Shown here in pieces: positions 23,201 to 33,489 of a stretch of DNA of 64,000 bases. Source of the DNA: Spongilla lacustris (lineage: Eukaryota > Porifera > Demospongiae > Spongillida > Spongillidae); contig OX442428.1 of the NCBI GenBank assembly GCA_949361645.1, forward strand, positions 2,281,847-2,345,846, given 5' to 3'. The position numbers and the translations under genes are program-made. Every line of letters starts with the position of its first letter. Positions within the stretch are counted from its first letter, which is position 1. The notes below the pieces were generated by a model. The model was not told the DNA's origin. It made no database searches and saw nothing but the letters and a program-made list of their open reading frames with translations.

Positions 23201-25041
23201 CTTTAGTTTCGTACCCAGACCCAACTGCACGTAAGCATTATCGCATAATGTATAATACTACGTACAGAGGGTCTGGGAAACAAGTCGCTGTTCCGTGGCG
23301 CAGGAATTCGTGCGCCCAATCAAATTGCACCGTTATCGTGACGTATAAGTGCTACATTCCAAACAGCAATTAGTACTCAATCATCAAGTTAAACCACTCC
23401 CACAAGTCATTTTTCATTATAACAAAGGATTTAGTAATTGCTCGCGCATCCCAAAGCAATCAAGACGCTCCTGGGTGTAAACGATGTTTTTATATCCCTT
23501 CCCCGTCCCACGGGTAGCGGAAAGTCTTTATGCTATGCTGTTCTGCCAATCGAATCGCCTTTGTCGGGCTTTAATGACCCGTAGGTCGAGGTGGCTCTAT
23601 TGCCATCATCGTACATGTATCTGTCTTGAAGGCACTCAGGTATGTTACTGAGTGGTGGTATAGTACTAAATTAACTCCAATTAACACAATAGCTATCCGC
23701 TCTCACTTAAGCAATACTCAATTAACACATAGGACTAAATACACTTTCCCAGACTCAGTTGACACATGTTGGTGTAATTGGTTGATGTCGTCATGCATGT
23801 AATACGCGGAACGCGACTTGTTTCCCAGACCCTCTGTACGTGCGATAATGCTTACGTGCAGTCGGGTCTGGGTACGAGACTTTACTCGCTTGCCCCCAAT
23901 ATAAAAAAGTTGCAATATAAATTGTCACATGACATTGCGACGTGACGGAGGCCATGCAACCCCTCTATTGCATCAAAACTCGCCCGTCAAGCTTTTAAAA
24001 ATGTTCAATGCACTGCCAATTGCATGCTAGCTGACTGGACCAGTAATTGTACCCAACGCGGGAGGAATCTAATTTGTCGTCTTGTTGTTTCATCTTGTCG
24101 TTTAGCTCTCTTTTGTTCCTGCGAAGCCTTCACTGAAGGAAAGGGGAAAAAAAACTTCGCTTGCCAAACTATACGACGACGGAGGATAAAAATGGGCCCG
24201 GGAACGTAAAAAGCACGGTTCTCTCTTACAAGCTCAGTACGAGTATTAAGCGTGCATGGGTCACGGTTTAAAAAAATGATTATTCGACCATGTACATGTA
24301 CATGTATGTGTGCTACGTATTATACCGCAATTAGCGATAAGTCAATTTAACTGACTGCAAAACGTTTTTCCTTTATGTAGCAAAAATTTCCCTAACATCT
24401 TCAATGCAGAAGGCATGCCACTCGAGTATTACCATCTACTGAAGTATGCAAGTCATTTAAAAATTACATGTATGGCTCGAAAATGAAAATTGATGCATAT
24501 TGATTTCTTATTTCAGATCCGCCCATGTTGAAGCATTTGTAGAGGATCTCCGAAGCCTTGTCATGTGTAAGTGTGCAGAAAATGACAAAATCGTGCAGGT
24601 TAGCGCCAAGTTATTATTGCATACTAGTAATGTTATCAGCCTTGTTGTTTAGCACTTCTGTGGGTCTCTCAAGATGGTTTGTGAATCCAAAGAACAACAG
24701 CTGCATACGCTATGGGGAGATAGAGTGAAAGAAAAAGAGAAGCACTTGGAAAAGGTTCTTTTGTGAATTAAACAATGCATACTGGAACATTTCTATTCGC
24801 ACTTCAGCAAGTAAAAAGGAATTAAGTTACAATTTTTTGTTGTTGATTATCACATGATGATTTGCACCTACTATGGAGCGGGCAATCATGCCGTAGTCAT
24901 AATGCACATCTTTCTCTCATGCAGCTGGAGAACGAAAAATGTTCTTTACAAGAGAAACTTCAGCAGCTAGATTGTGTATTGATAGGATTGAAGCATATAA
25001 AGAGGATGTTGAATCAAAGGCCAAAAATGCACTGGAAATAA
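15655..25041 (+). CDS. Dynamin-like large GTPase with C-terminal coiled coil, at least 13 exons
   Basis: Exons read: 15655-15824, 17006-17134, 18093-18336, 18442-18796, 18854-18984, 19048-19160, 20704-20803, 20862-21059, 21127-21205, 21261-21305, 24517-24598, 24653-24754 and 24925-25041 (stop). This is about 620 codons. Visible GTPase motifs are the P-loop GEYNSGKSTLINALLG (exon 1), the G3 motif VDNPGFGE (exon 3), G4 TKCD and a G5-like VSA (exon 4). The P-loop wording resembles mitofusin/bacterial dynamin-like proteins. The remaining 300 residues are charged and helical, ending in a Glu/Lys-rich coiled-coil segment; no transmembrane helix is obvious. Exon 1 ends in phase 2 while exon 2 as read starts in phase 0, so an exon (probably with the switch-I Thr) is missing or a boundary is wrong between them. 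The N-terminal start was not found. Family function (membrane remodelling) is inference. Confidence 0.75.
16660..17020 (+). repeat. Diverged tandem duplication spanning a splice acceptor
   Basis: Two copies of a segment of roughly 150 bp, about 207 bp apart (from 16660 and from 16867), share CATGTGCTGAAAATGGCAAT, TCATATTGCACCTATGAGT and ATTCAATTTCT words. Copy 2 ends in TGCAG followed by an exon of the dynamin-like gene; copy 1 has TACAGGCCTGCCC at the equivalent place. Confidence 0.75.
17222..17650 (+). repeat. Dispersed repeat, copy 1, uninterrupted, with (TG)n head
   Basis: A (TG)n microsatellite (about 17224-17284) is followed by sequence shared with 37310-38600: GGGAGTGCAATTC, TTAGCTTGCATGGCAGTCAA-like and GCAGCTGTTACGCATT-like words, then a TTGGCCTGAGT end. 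This copy lacks the 851-bp hAT insertion found in copy 2. It lies in an intron of the dynamin-like gene. Confidence 0.8.
17825..18092 (+). other. Intron sequence
   Basis: AT-rich intron before the G3-motif exon. Nothing else seen. Confidence 0.5.
19161..20703 (+). other. Intron of the dynamin-like gene, 1.5 kb
   Basis: AT-rich. I recognise no exon, terminal repeats or transposon protein in it. Confidence 0.55.
21469..21490. repeat. Poly-G run (22)
   Basis: Twenty-two consecutive G residues in the large intron of the dynamin-like gene. Confidence 0.9.
21550..22830. other. Degenerate repeat-like sequence in intron
   Basis: Higher-GC sequence with several short minus-strand open frames, the longest about 85 residues at 22515-22772. 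It looks like old transposon-derived coding sequence, but no conserved motif is clear, so I give no family. Confidence 0.3.
22839..23965. mobile_element. Non-autonomous DNA transposon, 1.13 kb, long inverted ends
   Basis: Ends are GAGGGGTTGCATGG (22839) and its reverse complement (ending 23965), flanked by TA on both sides (22837-22838, 23966-23967). Further inverted matches continue inwards: TGTCATGTGAC, TTGGGGGCAA, then a strong arm at 23208-23318 versus 23795-23895 sharing CGTACCCAGACCC, CTGCACGTAAGCATTATCGC and GAGGGTCTGGGAAACAAGTC. No transposase is visible. A TA duplication suggests Tc1/mariner-type mobilisation. It sits in the 3.2-kb intron (21306-24516) of the dynamin-like gene. Confidence 0.75.
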
Positions 25042-25189
25042 GATTCTGACTTTTATTTTGTGTAATATACTTTATGTGGGTGTTTAATTTTGTTTTCAGT
25101 AATAATAATTTATTTATTTACTCATTATTTTATTTTATGTTGTAAACGTTCGAAATTGACATCACCGCATCACATGTTGAGCAGGCTGC

Positions 25190-26886
25190 ACATAGTTTGA
25201 GAGGTGAAGCTGGTCCTAGTGGTGTCTGTGCCGTACTATGGCAAAGTTTCCTTCTTAGATATGGCAAACATAGTTCACATTTGAGAGAAGCTGTTGCTGC
25301 CCTTACACGACGTATTGCCATGCAACAATGTAGTGGATTGGAATGACATTTGTACATTGATGGCTAACCGACTTATTCCATTGGACAAATGCCCAGGGGT
25401 CAGGCCAATAGGATTTGGGGAATGCCTATACATCATGCGCTAGGTAAGACCATGAGCATGGCTATGTTGTTGACATTTGTGGCATAGAAGGCAGTGGGTG
25501 GGGCCTTCTTCTGGTAGATGCTAAGAATGCATTTAATGTTCTAAGCAGAGACACAGCCTTATGGAATGCACGGATACTTTGGCCCAGGTGCAGCCGTTTT
25601 ATATTTAATACATACCGTGGTTACTCCATGTTACTGTTGAAAGGGTCTGAACACATTCTTTACAGCAAAGAGGGTGTAACACAAAGTGACCCATTGTCAA
25701 TGCTGTTTTATGCAGTGGCAGTTCACCACTAATACAGTCATTGAAGCAACTCTCCAAATTGCATCAAAGCTGGTACACTGATGATTCTGCTTGTGCAGGG
25801 AAACTACTATACAGCTTGTAAGGAACTGGTTGATATACTACTCAAGCTTGGCCCATCATATGGCTACTTTCCAGAACCCTCCAAGTGTTTCAAAATAGTT
25901 GAACCAAGTGATATTCCTGCAGCACACAGCCTGTTCAAAGACCTTGGGGCACAAGTCACAACTGGTCATTGTAGGAATTATAGGCAATGATGAATCAAAA
26001 AGAAGTTTGTGGAAGAGAAAGTTGATGGGTGGGTTGAGTGTGTCCATAAGTTAACTGCTACCGCCAAGAAGTCACCACAAGCAGCATTTTTTGCAATGGC
26101 TAACCGACTTATTCAGTGTGAATAGTCCTATTTGCAGAGTCTCCCATCTTTTCGATCTAGATTTTCAAACACTGTGTGATGCCATTAGTAAGCATTTTCT
26201 ACCAGCACTCCTCCAAGGTAATATCTCAAATGATGAAGAAAAGCTCTTTTTTTCTCCCAGTACACCTAGCAGGTCTAGGTACGAGAGATCCAACCAAAAC
26301 AGCTACTACTGCAAACTGTTCTTCGAAACTGGGCACACAAGTAGTGCATGAATCTGTCAAAGGTGTTACAGAATCTAGCGTTCCTGAACATCTTAGCAAG
26401 CTGAAGCAAACAGTTTCACAAACTCGTCACACTCAAAGTGATGCAGACCTAGCTAAGCTTAACACCTCTCATCTCTAAGTTTTCACCAGAACGACAACAA
26501 GCCTTAAGGAGAGCAACAAGTGGTACATCATCCTGGCTGACATGTAATCCACTTGAAAGGTATCATTTTGACTTGTCTCCATATGAATTTAAGGATTGTC
26601 TTGCAATACGCTACCTGCTGACCTGCCTGCATGCTGTGATGGCTGTGGAGCTGACTTCACCCTGCAACATGGTATGGACTGCAAAAAGGGGGGCCTAGAG
26701 ATACAGAGGCATAATGAAGTGAGGGACTGTTTGGGAGGCATTTCATCAGAAGTATGGCCATCTGTGATAAAGGAACCAATTGTCAGGGAGGCAGATCCCT
26801 CATCAAATGATGTGGGTTTAAGGCTCGACCTGGGAGTCCGAGGAGTGTGGTCACCACAGACAGAGGCGTTGTATGACATTCAATAA
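25190..26886 (+). pseudogene. Broken non-LTR-type reverse transcriptase
   Basis: Plus-strand translation in shifting frames follows the order of a known invertebrate retroelement protein. First comes a GPSG segment and a helix ending in VAALTRRIA, then [17 protein letters not shown]. The palm follows with LLVDAKNAFN, GVTQSDPLSMLFYA and the catalytic YTDD box (YADD-type). Next is a thumb with GPSYGYFPEPSKC, and a C-terminal Cys finger CCDGCGADFTLQHGMDCKKG and GVWSPQTEA. A second MANRLI word recurs at 26095, suggesting internal duplication. Several stops and frameshifts split the frame, so it is dead. It lies directly downstream of the dynamin-like gene, on the same strand. Confidence 0.75.
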
Positions 26887-26899
26887 TTGATACTGACAC

Positions 26900-27950
26900 C
26901 AGCCTTGCTACGAAATGGGAGAAGTCTACTCAGAAACAGTTTTGTCAGAACGAGGCTATCATTTTGCAATCTTAAGATCCGCTAGCCTGAGTTTGCGCGG
27001 CTCTAGAGTGAAATGGCGATGTGGTCTAGGGTTGATGATGGAGCAGCACTCCCTGCACACTGACAACAAAGTGACATTTTTATCATGTTTTCAGTAATAA
27101 TATTTTTTATATTTTTTTTAATTTGTTCATGATGCATATTGAACTTTGTGTCCTTTAATAATACAATAGTTACTATTACAATGAAAAAAACAATTTGCGG
27201 CAAACACCTGTGTCACAGCTATGTCATTGCTAATTGTATTAACACAGAATTTGGTTTTCATAGAAAGGAATCAATACTCTGTTAGGAGTTATAGTAATTG
27301 GATTTATAATACACTTCTTTCTAGAATTATGTAATCCAATCAACCTTAGAGCCGCATAAATACGCCCTTTTTTGAGAGTATATACTCGGGTCCTATGTAC
27401 AAACACATTGCATCGTTGTATTGATCTATGATCGTTATTATATGCAACTTTCAGAATTTTTGGACTGTGCGCAATGATTTATTTTCGCCACAGACCAAGT
27501 TATAGGATTGCGGGAGATGCTTTAACCATGCATACAAAGACTGTTTTATCTGCCTGAAGTGCCTAGCTAAGAGACAAAATCAGATATGCGCACAAATTAC
27601 TAGTACTGTGTGCTGCTTGGGATGCGATGCTGCTGTAGGCTATTAGCTCCGAGAGAGCTATAATCTTTATTGATTTTTGCGTGTGTAATAACACACGCGT
27701 GTATACACGTGTGCGTCTCCGTTTCCTAACTCACAGAATGGCATTGCATGTCAAATTCTTATCAGCCCGTAGCAGTGTCTGTCTGTACGACTGTGCTAAT
27801 TGGTGCGCACCACATGGGATGTAAACATTCGTAACACCCACGTAGAGGTGGGGCATTGCTTTTTAAAAAAGATCCGCCTCCGAATTGTATCACGTGACTG
27901 AGACTGGTTATTTAATCACGAAATAAGTCTTGGGACGAGGTCGCGTGCGC
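26900..27950. other. Gene-free stretch
   Basis: AT-rich with no recognised exon or terminal repeats. Short runs of CACACGCGTGT-like alternating sequence occur near 27690-27715. Confidence 0.5.
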
Positions 27951-27959
27951 ATGCGTACG

Positions 27960-28300
27960 CGAAGAGAAATCAGTAGTGGATCGTAGTTTTAGTTTTGAAT
28001 GTGAAAAAAATTCAATATTTTGAACGAAGCTTCACAATCGATATGTGAACACATACGAACTTTCAAAAGTAGTTAATTTGTTGTGCTTATTAAAATTAAT
28101 TAGCATGATTAATAATGTATTAATTAAATGGATGTAAAAAAATTTGAGGAAACCGACCAACTTTGTTTCAAAATATGAGATTTTTTTCTTACTCCTATCA
28201 AAGGTTATTCTCGGTCAAAAGCGTTGCGTTCATTCGTGGACACCCTGTATACAATAAGGTACGCCCGGATCACTTTTTGCAGCCAAACTGAACTTATCCG
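27960..28300 (+). repeat. Left arm of a long inverted repeat around the LTR element
   Basis: This segment is, imperfectly, the reverse complement of 33490-33870. Shared words, read on this strand, include GTGAAAAAAAT, GTTAATTTGTTGTG, ACTCCTATCAAA, TTCGTGGACACCC and TACGCCCGGATCACTTTTTG. The arms are over 300 bp and clearly diverged. Confidence 0.75.
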
Positions 28301-28747
28301 CGCCGGGTAATATATGTATGAATGTACGTATAAGGTACGCCCACTTGTAAGTGAACCCAATAGCCGCACCATCCTTATGGCCTTCTCTTGGATAGAGGAG
28401 TTACCCTCACCATCACCACCTGTTTTATTTGGGCTAGTTTCTCGTCTTCTTCATGCATAATCCAAAAGCTGTATGGCAAAAGGAACATGATCAACATTCA
28501 TAGGGTTATCAAAATTTAAAAAAAAAAAACGACTGGAGGCTTACTTTGATGGTATATAAATGGTGAATTTGTTATGTATATGATAGTTGTTTGGGTATAT
28601 TTTTCATTTGTAAGTATTTTAGAGCTACAAGTTCTTGTGTGAGGTTTTTGGTGTGAGAAAGTATTCTGTTAGTTCCATGCATGTATATAGTTAGGCCAGC
28701 GTGCTTTATGTGTTTGAAATTAAAGTGATCTGGGCGTACCTTATTAT

Positions 28748-28781
28748 ATATATTAGACAGGATAGGATAGTATCCGTCACA
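28748..28781 (+). repeat. Remnant of 5' LTR plus adjacent primer-binding site
   Basis: The last ~34 bases of the LTR (ATTAGACAGGATAGGATA ... GTCACA) match the end of the 3' LTR apart from a 2-bp indel. Immediately downstream TTTGGTGGCAGCGGTGGGA (28782-28800) occupies the primer-binding-site position. The sequence upstream of 28748 does not match the 3' LTR. Confidence 0.75.
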
Positions 28782-29019
28782 TTTGGTGGCAGCGGTGGGA
28801 TTGTCGTTGACGAAGTACAACGAGACCCTGTTGATGTCAACTCGATCTGGTTGCAAGTACCAGAAATCGCAAATGGCAAACATCGCGGAGCAGAATCAGG
28901 CGATAGGAGCAAACACCGTTGAGCAGAATCAGGCGATTCGAGCAAACACCGTTGAGCAGAACCAGGCAGTTGGGGCAGTTGCAGAATTGCTGAGGCTGCT
29001 GGTGCAAATTAAAGGGAAG

Positions 29020-30641
29020 AGCAGGCTGAGGAGAGACGCCGACGAGAGGAGGAACGCCGCCGCGGGGAAGAGGACGAACGTCGTCGAGCGTAGGAGGAGA
29101 GACGTCAGCGCGAGGATGAACGTCGCCGTGCCGAGGAGCAGGAGAGACGTCAACGCGAGGAGGAACGTCGCCGTGCCGAGAAGCAGGAGAGACGTCAGCG
29201 CGAGGAGGAACGTCGCCGTGCCGAGGAGCAGGAGAGACGTCAACGAGAGGAGGAACGTCGCCGTGCTGAGGAGGAGGAGAGACGTCAGCGCGAGGAGGAA
29301 CGTCGCCGGATCGAAGTAGCAGAGAGGGAGCGTATGGAAGCGGTATTTGCAGAAGAAAGAAGGGAGCAGAGGCGCATATTGGAAACCATACTAGAGGCTC
29401 AAGCACCCAGTCAGCAACGAAAGGAGACCGCTAAGCTCACCAAGCTTACTGAGAGCGAAGATATAGAGGCTTACCTGACCACCTTCGAAAGGATGATGTC
29501 GGCCCACGAAGTGGATAAGGAAAAATGGGCATTTAAGCTGGCTCCCAACCTTTCGGGCAAGGCTCAACTGGCGTACGCCGCTATGGACAGCGATGACGCA
29601 AAGGACTACGAGCAAGTCAAGGAGACGATTTTGCTACGCTACAACATCAATACAGAGACGTATCGACAACGCTTTCGGACTACCAAAAAGCAAGAAGATT
29701 GGTCATACAGGGACCTAATTGTGAGACTGCAGGATCTTTCGCGGAAATGGACTAAGGATAAAACAAGTGCGGAGGAGATCGTGGATCTGATGGTAACAGA
29801 GCAGTTTCTAACTACCCTTCCACAGGAGTTACGGGTCTGGGTTACTGACCGGAAGCCCAAGACTATTACGGAAGCGGGGCAGATGGCAGATGAGTACGTG
29901 CAGACCAGGAAGTCTACACAGGAGAGCAAGCAGGTCCTAGGGGAAAGGATTAACAAGGAACCCCTTCAGTGCCATACATGTGGGAAGGCCGGACATATTG
30001 CTCGAGATTGCAGAATGAAGTCTATTGGAGGGCAGAAAAAGAGTGAAAAGGAAGATAAGGAGAAGAACCAAAGGTCAGAGCTGCGGTGTTTCAACTGTGG
30101 TGGAAGGGGACACATGTCCATGAAGTGTCCAAGCAAGGCATTGACCTGTCTGGAACTCTCTGCACATCCAGTCTGGCACAGGAGTAAGGATGGTCCAACC
30201 TGCTCAGGAACAGTGGAGGGGCAGGCAACTGATGACATTCTCCTAGATACAGGATGCTCCAGAACAATGGTGCGTACAGACTTAGTGTTGCCCAGTTCAG
30301 TATCCAGCACGCAGCAGATGGTGATTCGGTGTGCTCATGGTGAAGCTGTCAGCTATCCAACCGCACTGGTTAACATGGAAATTGACGGCCTACAAGTTTG
30401 TGTGGAGGCTGCTGTGTGCAAATCACTACCAGTTTCGGTACTTCTGGGTACAGACGTTCCAGAACTATTTACCCTTCTGTCAAGGGTGAGATCTCAAGAA
30501 GATTCGGGCATGGCAGTGGTCACACGCTCCAAGTTTAAGCAGCAGCAACTGGAAGCTAGAGAAGAACAAGTCAGAGACCTATACAGTCAGGAGCTAGGCC
30601 AACTTCATTGGAGGAACCTACTTCTAAAGAGAAGGGGATAG
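29020..30641 (+). pseudogene. gag-protease of the LTR retrotransposon
   Basis: The clear open frame runs from the ATG at 29334, and the same frame extends upstream through an Arg/Glu-rich coiled coil interrupted by one stop (TAG near 29090). The central region (FERMMSAHEVDKEKWAFKLA ... RYNINTETYRQRF) is a retroviral-type gag capsid domain. Two zinc knuckles follow, CHTCGKAGHIARDC and CFNCGGRGHMSMKC, which bind RNA. The aspartic protease active site is DTGCSRTMV, where DTG/DSG is expected. The frame ends at 30641 and the following product continues in the -1 frame; a single-base indel near 30615 explains this better than a programmed slip, because I see no slippery heptamer. Confidence 0.8.
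29098..29310 (+). repeat. 45-bp minisatellite in gag coiled coil, about 4.7 copies
   Basis: The unit GAGACGTCAGCGCGAGGAGG and 25 further bases repeats in frame and encodes a 15-residue Glu/Arg-rich coiled-coil module. It creates long shadow ORFs in the other frames. Confidence 0.9.
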
Positions 30642-31879
30642 ATACCAGCAGGGTTCCAGAAACTGAGAGTTATGACAGCAGCTTGCCAGGGGCAGCTTTC
30701 CACCAGGATTTATTTACGGGCGGAAGGTCTCGTAAGGTGCCGACAAGGAGTCAGAAGCGAGAGCGGAAGAAGGAACACTCTGAGCATGGTCCTACCTGGG
30801 CTCAAGAGTATCAAAAATGGGAGTTCGGTCCGGAGGAAATACAAAGACTGCAGAGAGAAGACGAGACCCTGAAGGATATCTGGGATGTGGCAGCAGATGC
30901 AGCGTTGGAGAAAGAAGCAGAGTTTTTCCATCGAGACGGTACCTATTATCGGAACCGAAAGCTGAAGGGTGAAATAGTGGAGCAGTTGGTATTACCAGAA
31001 GCATGTAGGGACCCAATGTTGCATATGGCACATGCAATTCCTATGGCAGGGCACTTGGGCAGAAAGAAAACTACTGAGCGAGTCCTACAGAGGTTCTTCT
31101 GGCCTGGTGTAAGCAAGGATGTTGCAGAATATTGTAAGAACTGCCCTAGTTGTCAGAAGGCCTCTTCCAAACGAGTAGCCCCAGCACCACTTATACCACT
31201 ACCTGTAATTGCGGAACCTTTCTCCAGAATCGCTCTTGATATTGTTGGGCCTCTTCCAAGGAGCAGGTCTGGGAATCGCTTTGTACTGGTGATCTGCGAT
31301 TATGCAACCCGGTACCCGGAGGCCATTCCCCTTCGCTCAGTTGATGCCGAACATGTAGCAGAACAGTTGGTCCAAGTCTTCTCCAGGGTAGGGATTCCTC
31401 AGGAGATAATGTCTGACCAAGGAACCAACTTTATGTCAACTCTCCTTGCAGAAATGTATAGACTACTCAATGTTCAGCGCTTACGGACCACACCCTACCA
31501 TCCCCAGTGCAACGGTTTGGTCGAAAGGTTTAATCAAACCTTAAAGGCTATGCTAAGAAAGTCAGCAACCAAGGATGGAAAGGACTGGGACAAGCTTCTA
31601 CCCTACCTCCTCTTTGCGTATAGGGAGGTCCCTCAGGAGTCTACAGGATTTTCCCCCTTTGAGCTCCTTTATGGGCGGAGTGTTAGAGGCCCACTTGATG
31701 TTCTCAAGGAAACATGGGAAGCAAGGGAGAAGACTGACGAGAGTGTGGTGTCCTATTTGATGCTTATGAGGGAAAGACTGGAGAGGATGACTGAACTGGC
31801 CCAAACCAACACAAGCCAAGCACAGCAGGGACAGAAGACTTGGTATGACAAGCATGCCAGACTCAGGAGCCGGAGATAA
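30608..31879 (+). pseudogene. Integrase of the LTR retrotransposon (HHCC and DDE core)
   Basis: The frame encodes the N-terminal HHCC zinc domain (H..H in MAHAIPMAGHLGRKKTTERV, then CKNCPSCQKAS). The catalytic core follows with the first Asp in ALDIVGPLPRS, the second in MSDQGTNF and the Glu in NGLVERFNQTLKAML. All three catalytic residues and the zinc ligands are present. The protein would insert the cDNA into host DNA. The frame stops at 31879, just before the C-terminal domain, which continues in another frame. Its position upstream of reverse transcriptase is unusual for Gypsy elements. Confidence 0.85.
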
Positions 31880-32215
31880 GGTACTGGTGCTGCTACCTAC
31901 AGATACCAGCAAGTTCCTTGCCCAGTGGAAGGGACCATATCCGGTGGTCAAGCGAGTCAGTGACGTCTTGTACGAAGTAGACATGATCGGAACCCGAAAA
32001 AGACACAGAGTATTCCACATCAATATGCTGAAGAGGTGGAATGAAGTGAAATCACTGCTATGTGTTGAGGAGGGTGAGGCTGATGAGGAGAGCCTGGACA
32101 GTGGACTCAGCATGGGAGGGAAACTGTGGGTAAATGAAGATCTAGATGAGAACAAGTATCAGGAGTTACAATCACTTTGCTCCGACTTCCAAGATGTGCT
32201 TCATGGTAAACCAGG
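31845..32215 (+). pseudogene. Integrase C-terminal (GPY/F-type) domain and linker
   Basis: Continuing in a shifted frame, FLAQWKGPYPVVKRV is the GPY/F motif of Gypsy integrases, followed by YEVDMIGTRKRHRVFHINML and an acidic linker. The frame break at about 31865 looks like a single-base change in the host copy. Another shift near 32216 leads into reverse transcriptase. Confidence 0.75.
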
Positions 32216-33214
32216 ATGCACAATGTTACAGAGCATAGCATTCCTACTGGATCCTCTATTCCTGTGCGACAAGTGCCATACAGACTCCCGTATGCTCATA
32301 GGGAATGGGTGAAGAAGGAAATAGAGGCCATGCTGAAGGATGGAGTGGTCGAACCATCAATGAGTGACTGGGCCTCTCCTATTGTCCTGATAGAGAAAAA
32401 AGATGGAGGCATAAGGTTCTGCGTGGATTATCGCAAGCTGAATGTGGTGACTCAGGGAGATGCCTACCCTATGCCTAGAGTTGATGAACTACTGGACCAA
32501 CTGGGTAATAGCCAGTACATGACTACCCTTGATCTTGCAAGAGGCTACTGGCAGGTGCCTGTCAAGCAGGAGGACCAGCATAAGACTGCATTTACCACTC
32601 CTTACGGGTTATACCACTTTAAGGTCATGCCTTTTGGCTTATGTGGGGCACCAGCTACCTTTCAGAGGATGATGGATCGACTTCTCAGAGGGGCTGAAGA
32701 GCATGCAGCAGCATATATAGATGACTTGGTCATCTACAGCCAAACCTGGGAGGAACACATCTGTCACCTCAGGGATATCCTTACTCGGCTAAGAGTTGCA
32801 AAACTGACAGCAAGACCCGAAAAATGCCAACTGGGGATGAGACACTGCACTTACCTAGGTCATGTAGTTGGATGTGGACGTGTAAGGCCAGAGCAGAGCA
32901 AGATTGAAGCTGTAAAGAGCTTTCCAGTTCCACTCACTAAGAGTGCTTGTCAATCAAGGCTGCAATTCAGAACTTTAGGGTCTACCTTGTGGGAGCCAAA
33001 TTCACTGTGGTGACAGATCATAAGGCACTCAAATGGCTGAACACCATGAAGGATAACAACCCACAGCTGACCCGATGGTACCTTTTCCTCCAACCCTACC
33101 AGTTCGAGGTGGAACACCGATCAGGAAAATTAAATGGAAATGCCGATGCCCTCTCCCGAGGTTCCCTACCAATGCGATCATCTGAGGGTCAGCCTTCAGA
33201 TAAGGTGGAGGGAG
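32216..33214 (+). pseudogene. Reverse transcriptase and partial RNase H of the LTR retrotransposon
   Basis: Gypsy-type reverse transcriptase motifs are in order: SDWASPIVLIEKKDGGIRFC, the first Asp in TTLDLARGYWQVP, MPFGLCGAPATFQRMM, the catalytic YIDD, and YLGHVV. At about 32940 the sequence jumps directly from the end of the palm/connection (PLTKS) into the late RNase H segment (SIKAAIQNFRVYLVG ... VVTDHKALKWL, then VEHRSGKLNGNADALSR) in another frame. Roughly 100 residues are deleted, including the expected first RNase H acidic residues. The frame runs to the stop just before the polypurine tract. Confidence 0.85.
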
Positions 33215-33486
33215 TGTGAGGGTCTGGGTACCCGTTTACGTCCGTACTGGCTCTATTGTGGACTATTGGGCGGGCGCCGGGGCTGCGCCACCTTTCGGGG
33301 GCCGCTGGCCTGACCATTGAGTGTATTGTTGTACTGTGTCTTTGTGAGTCAGTATATAATGCGGGTACATTTGGAAATAAAGATCTTTGGTGTTGGAGAA
33401 TTGCTGATCCTTGCTCTGCGGCACAGTACTACGCGTTAGACGTATAGGCTGTATATTAGACAGGATAGGATATAGTATCCGTCACA
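33215..33486 (+). repeat. 3' LTR, 272 bp
   Basis: Begins TGTGAGGG directly after the polypurine tract and ends CGTCACA, the canonical TG...CA limits. It contains a TATATAA box (33353-33359) and an AATAAA signal (33376-33381) in the order expected for U3-R-U5. Confidence 0.85.
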
Positions 33487-33489
33487 ATA

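Larger units (their letters stand above)
28748..33486 (+). mobile_element. Broken Gypsy-class LTR retrotransposon with integrase before reverse transcriptase
   Basis: Order on the plus strand: about 34 bp of 5' LTR end, primer-binding site, gag with two CCHC knuckles, protease, integrase, reverse transcriptase, partial RNase H, polypurine tract (AAGGTGGAGGGAG, ending 33214) and a 272-bp 3' LTR. The reverse transcriptase is Ty3/Gypsy-like, but integrase lies upstream of it, the arrangement described for Gmr1-like elements (known family feature). The frame changes near 30608-30641, near 31845-31879 and near 32216, an in-frame stop lies in the gag coiled coil, and RNase H carries a deletion. The element is therefore inactive. 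The 5' LTR is almost wholly missing. Confidence 0.85.

Noticed and set aside
28837..29406. 189-residue minus-strand ORF with regular PPRADVSP repeats
   Set aside because: Shadow of the gag coiled-coil minisatellite.
30600..30645. Programmed -1 frameshift between protease and integrase frames
   Set aside because: No slippery heptamer or obvious downstream structure was seen, and other frame breaks in the element point to decay.
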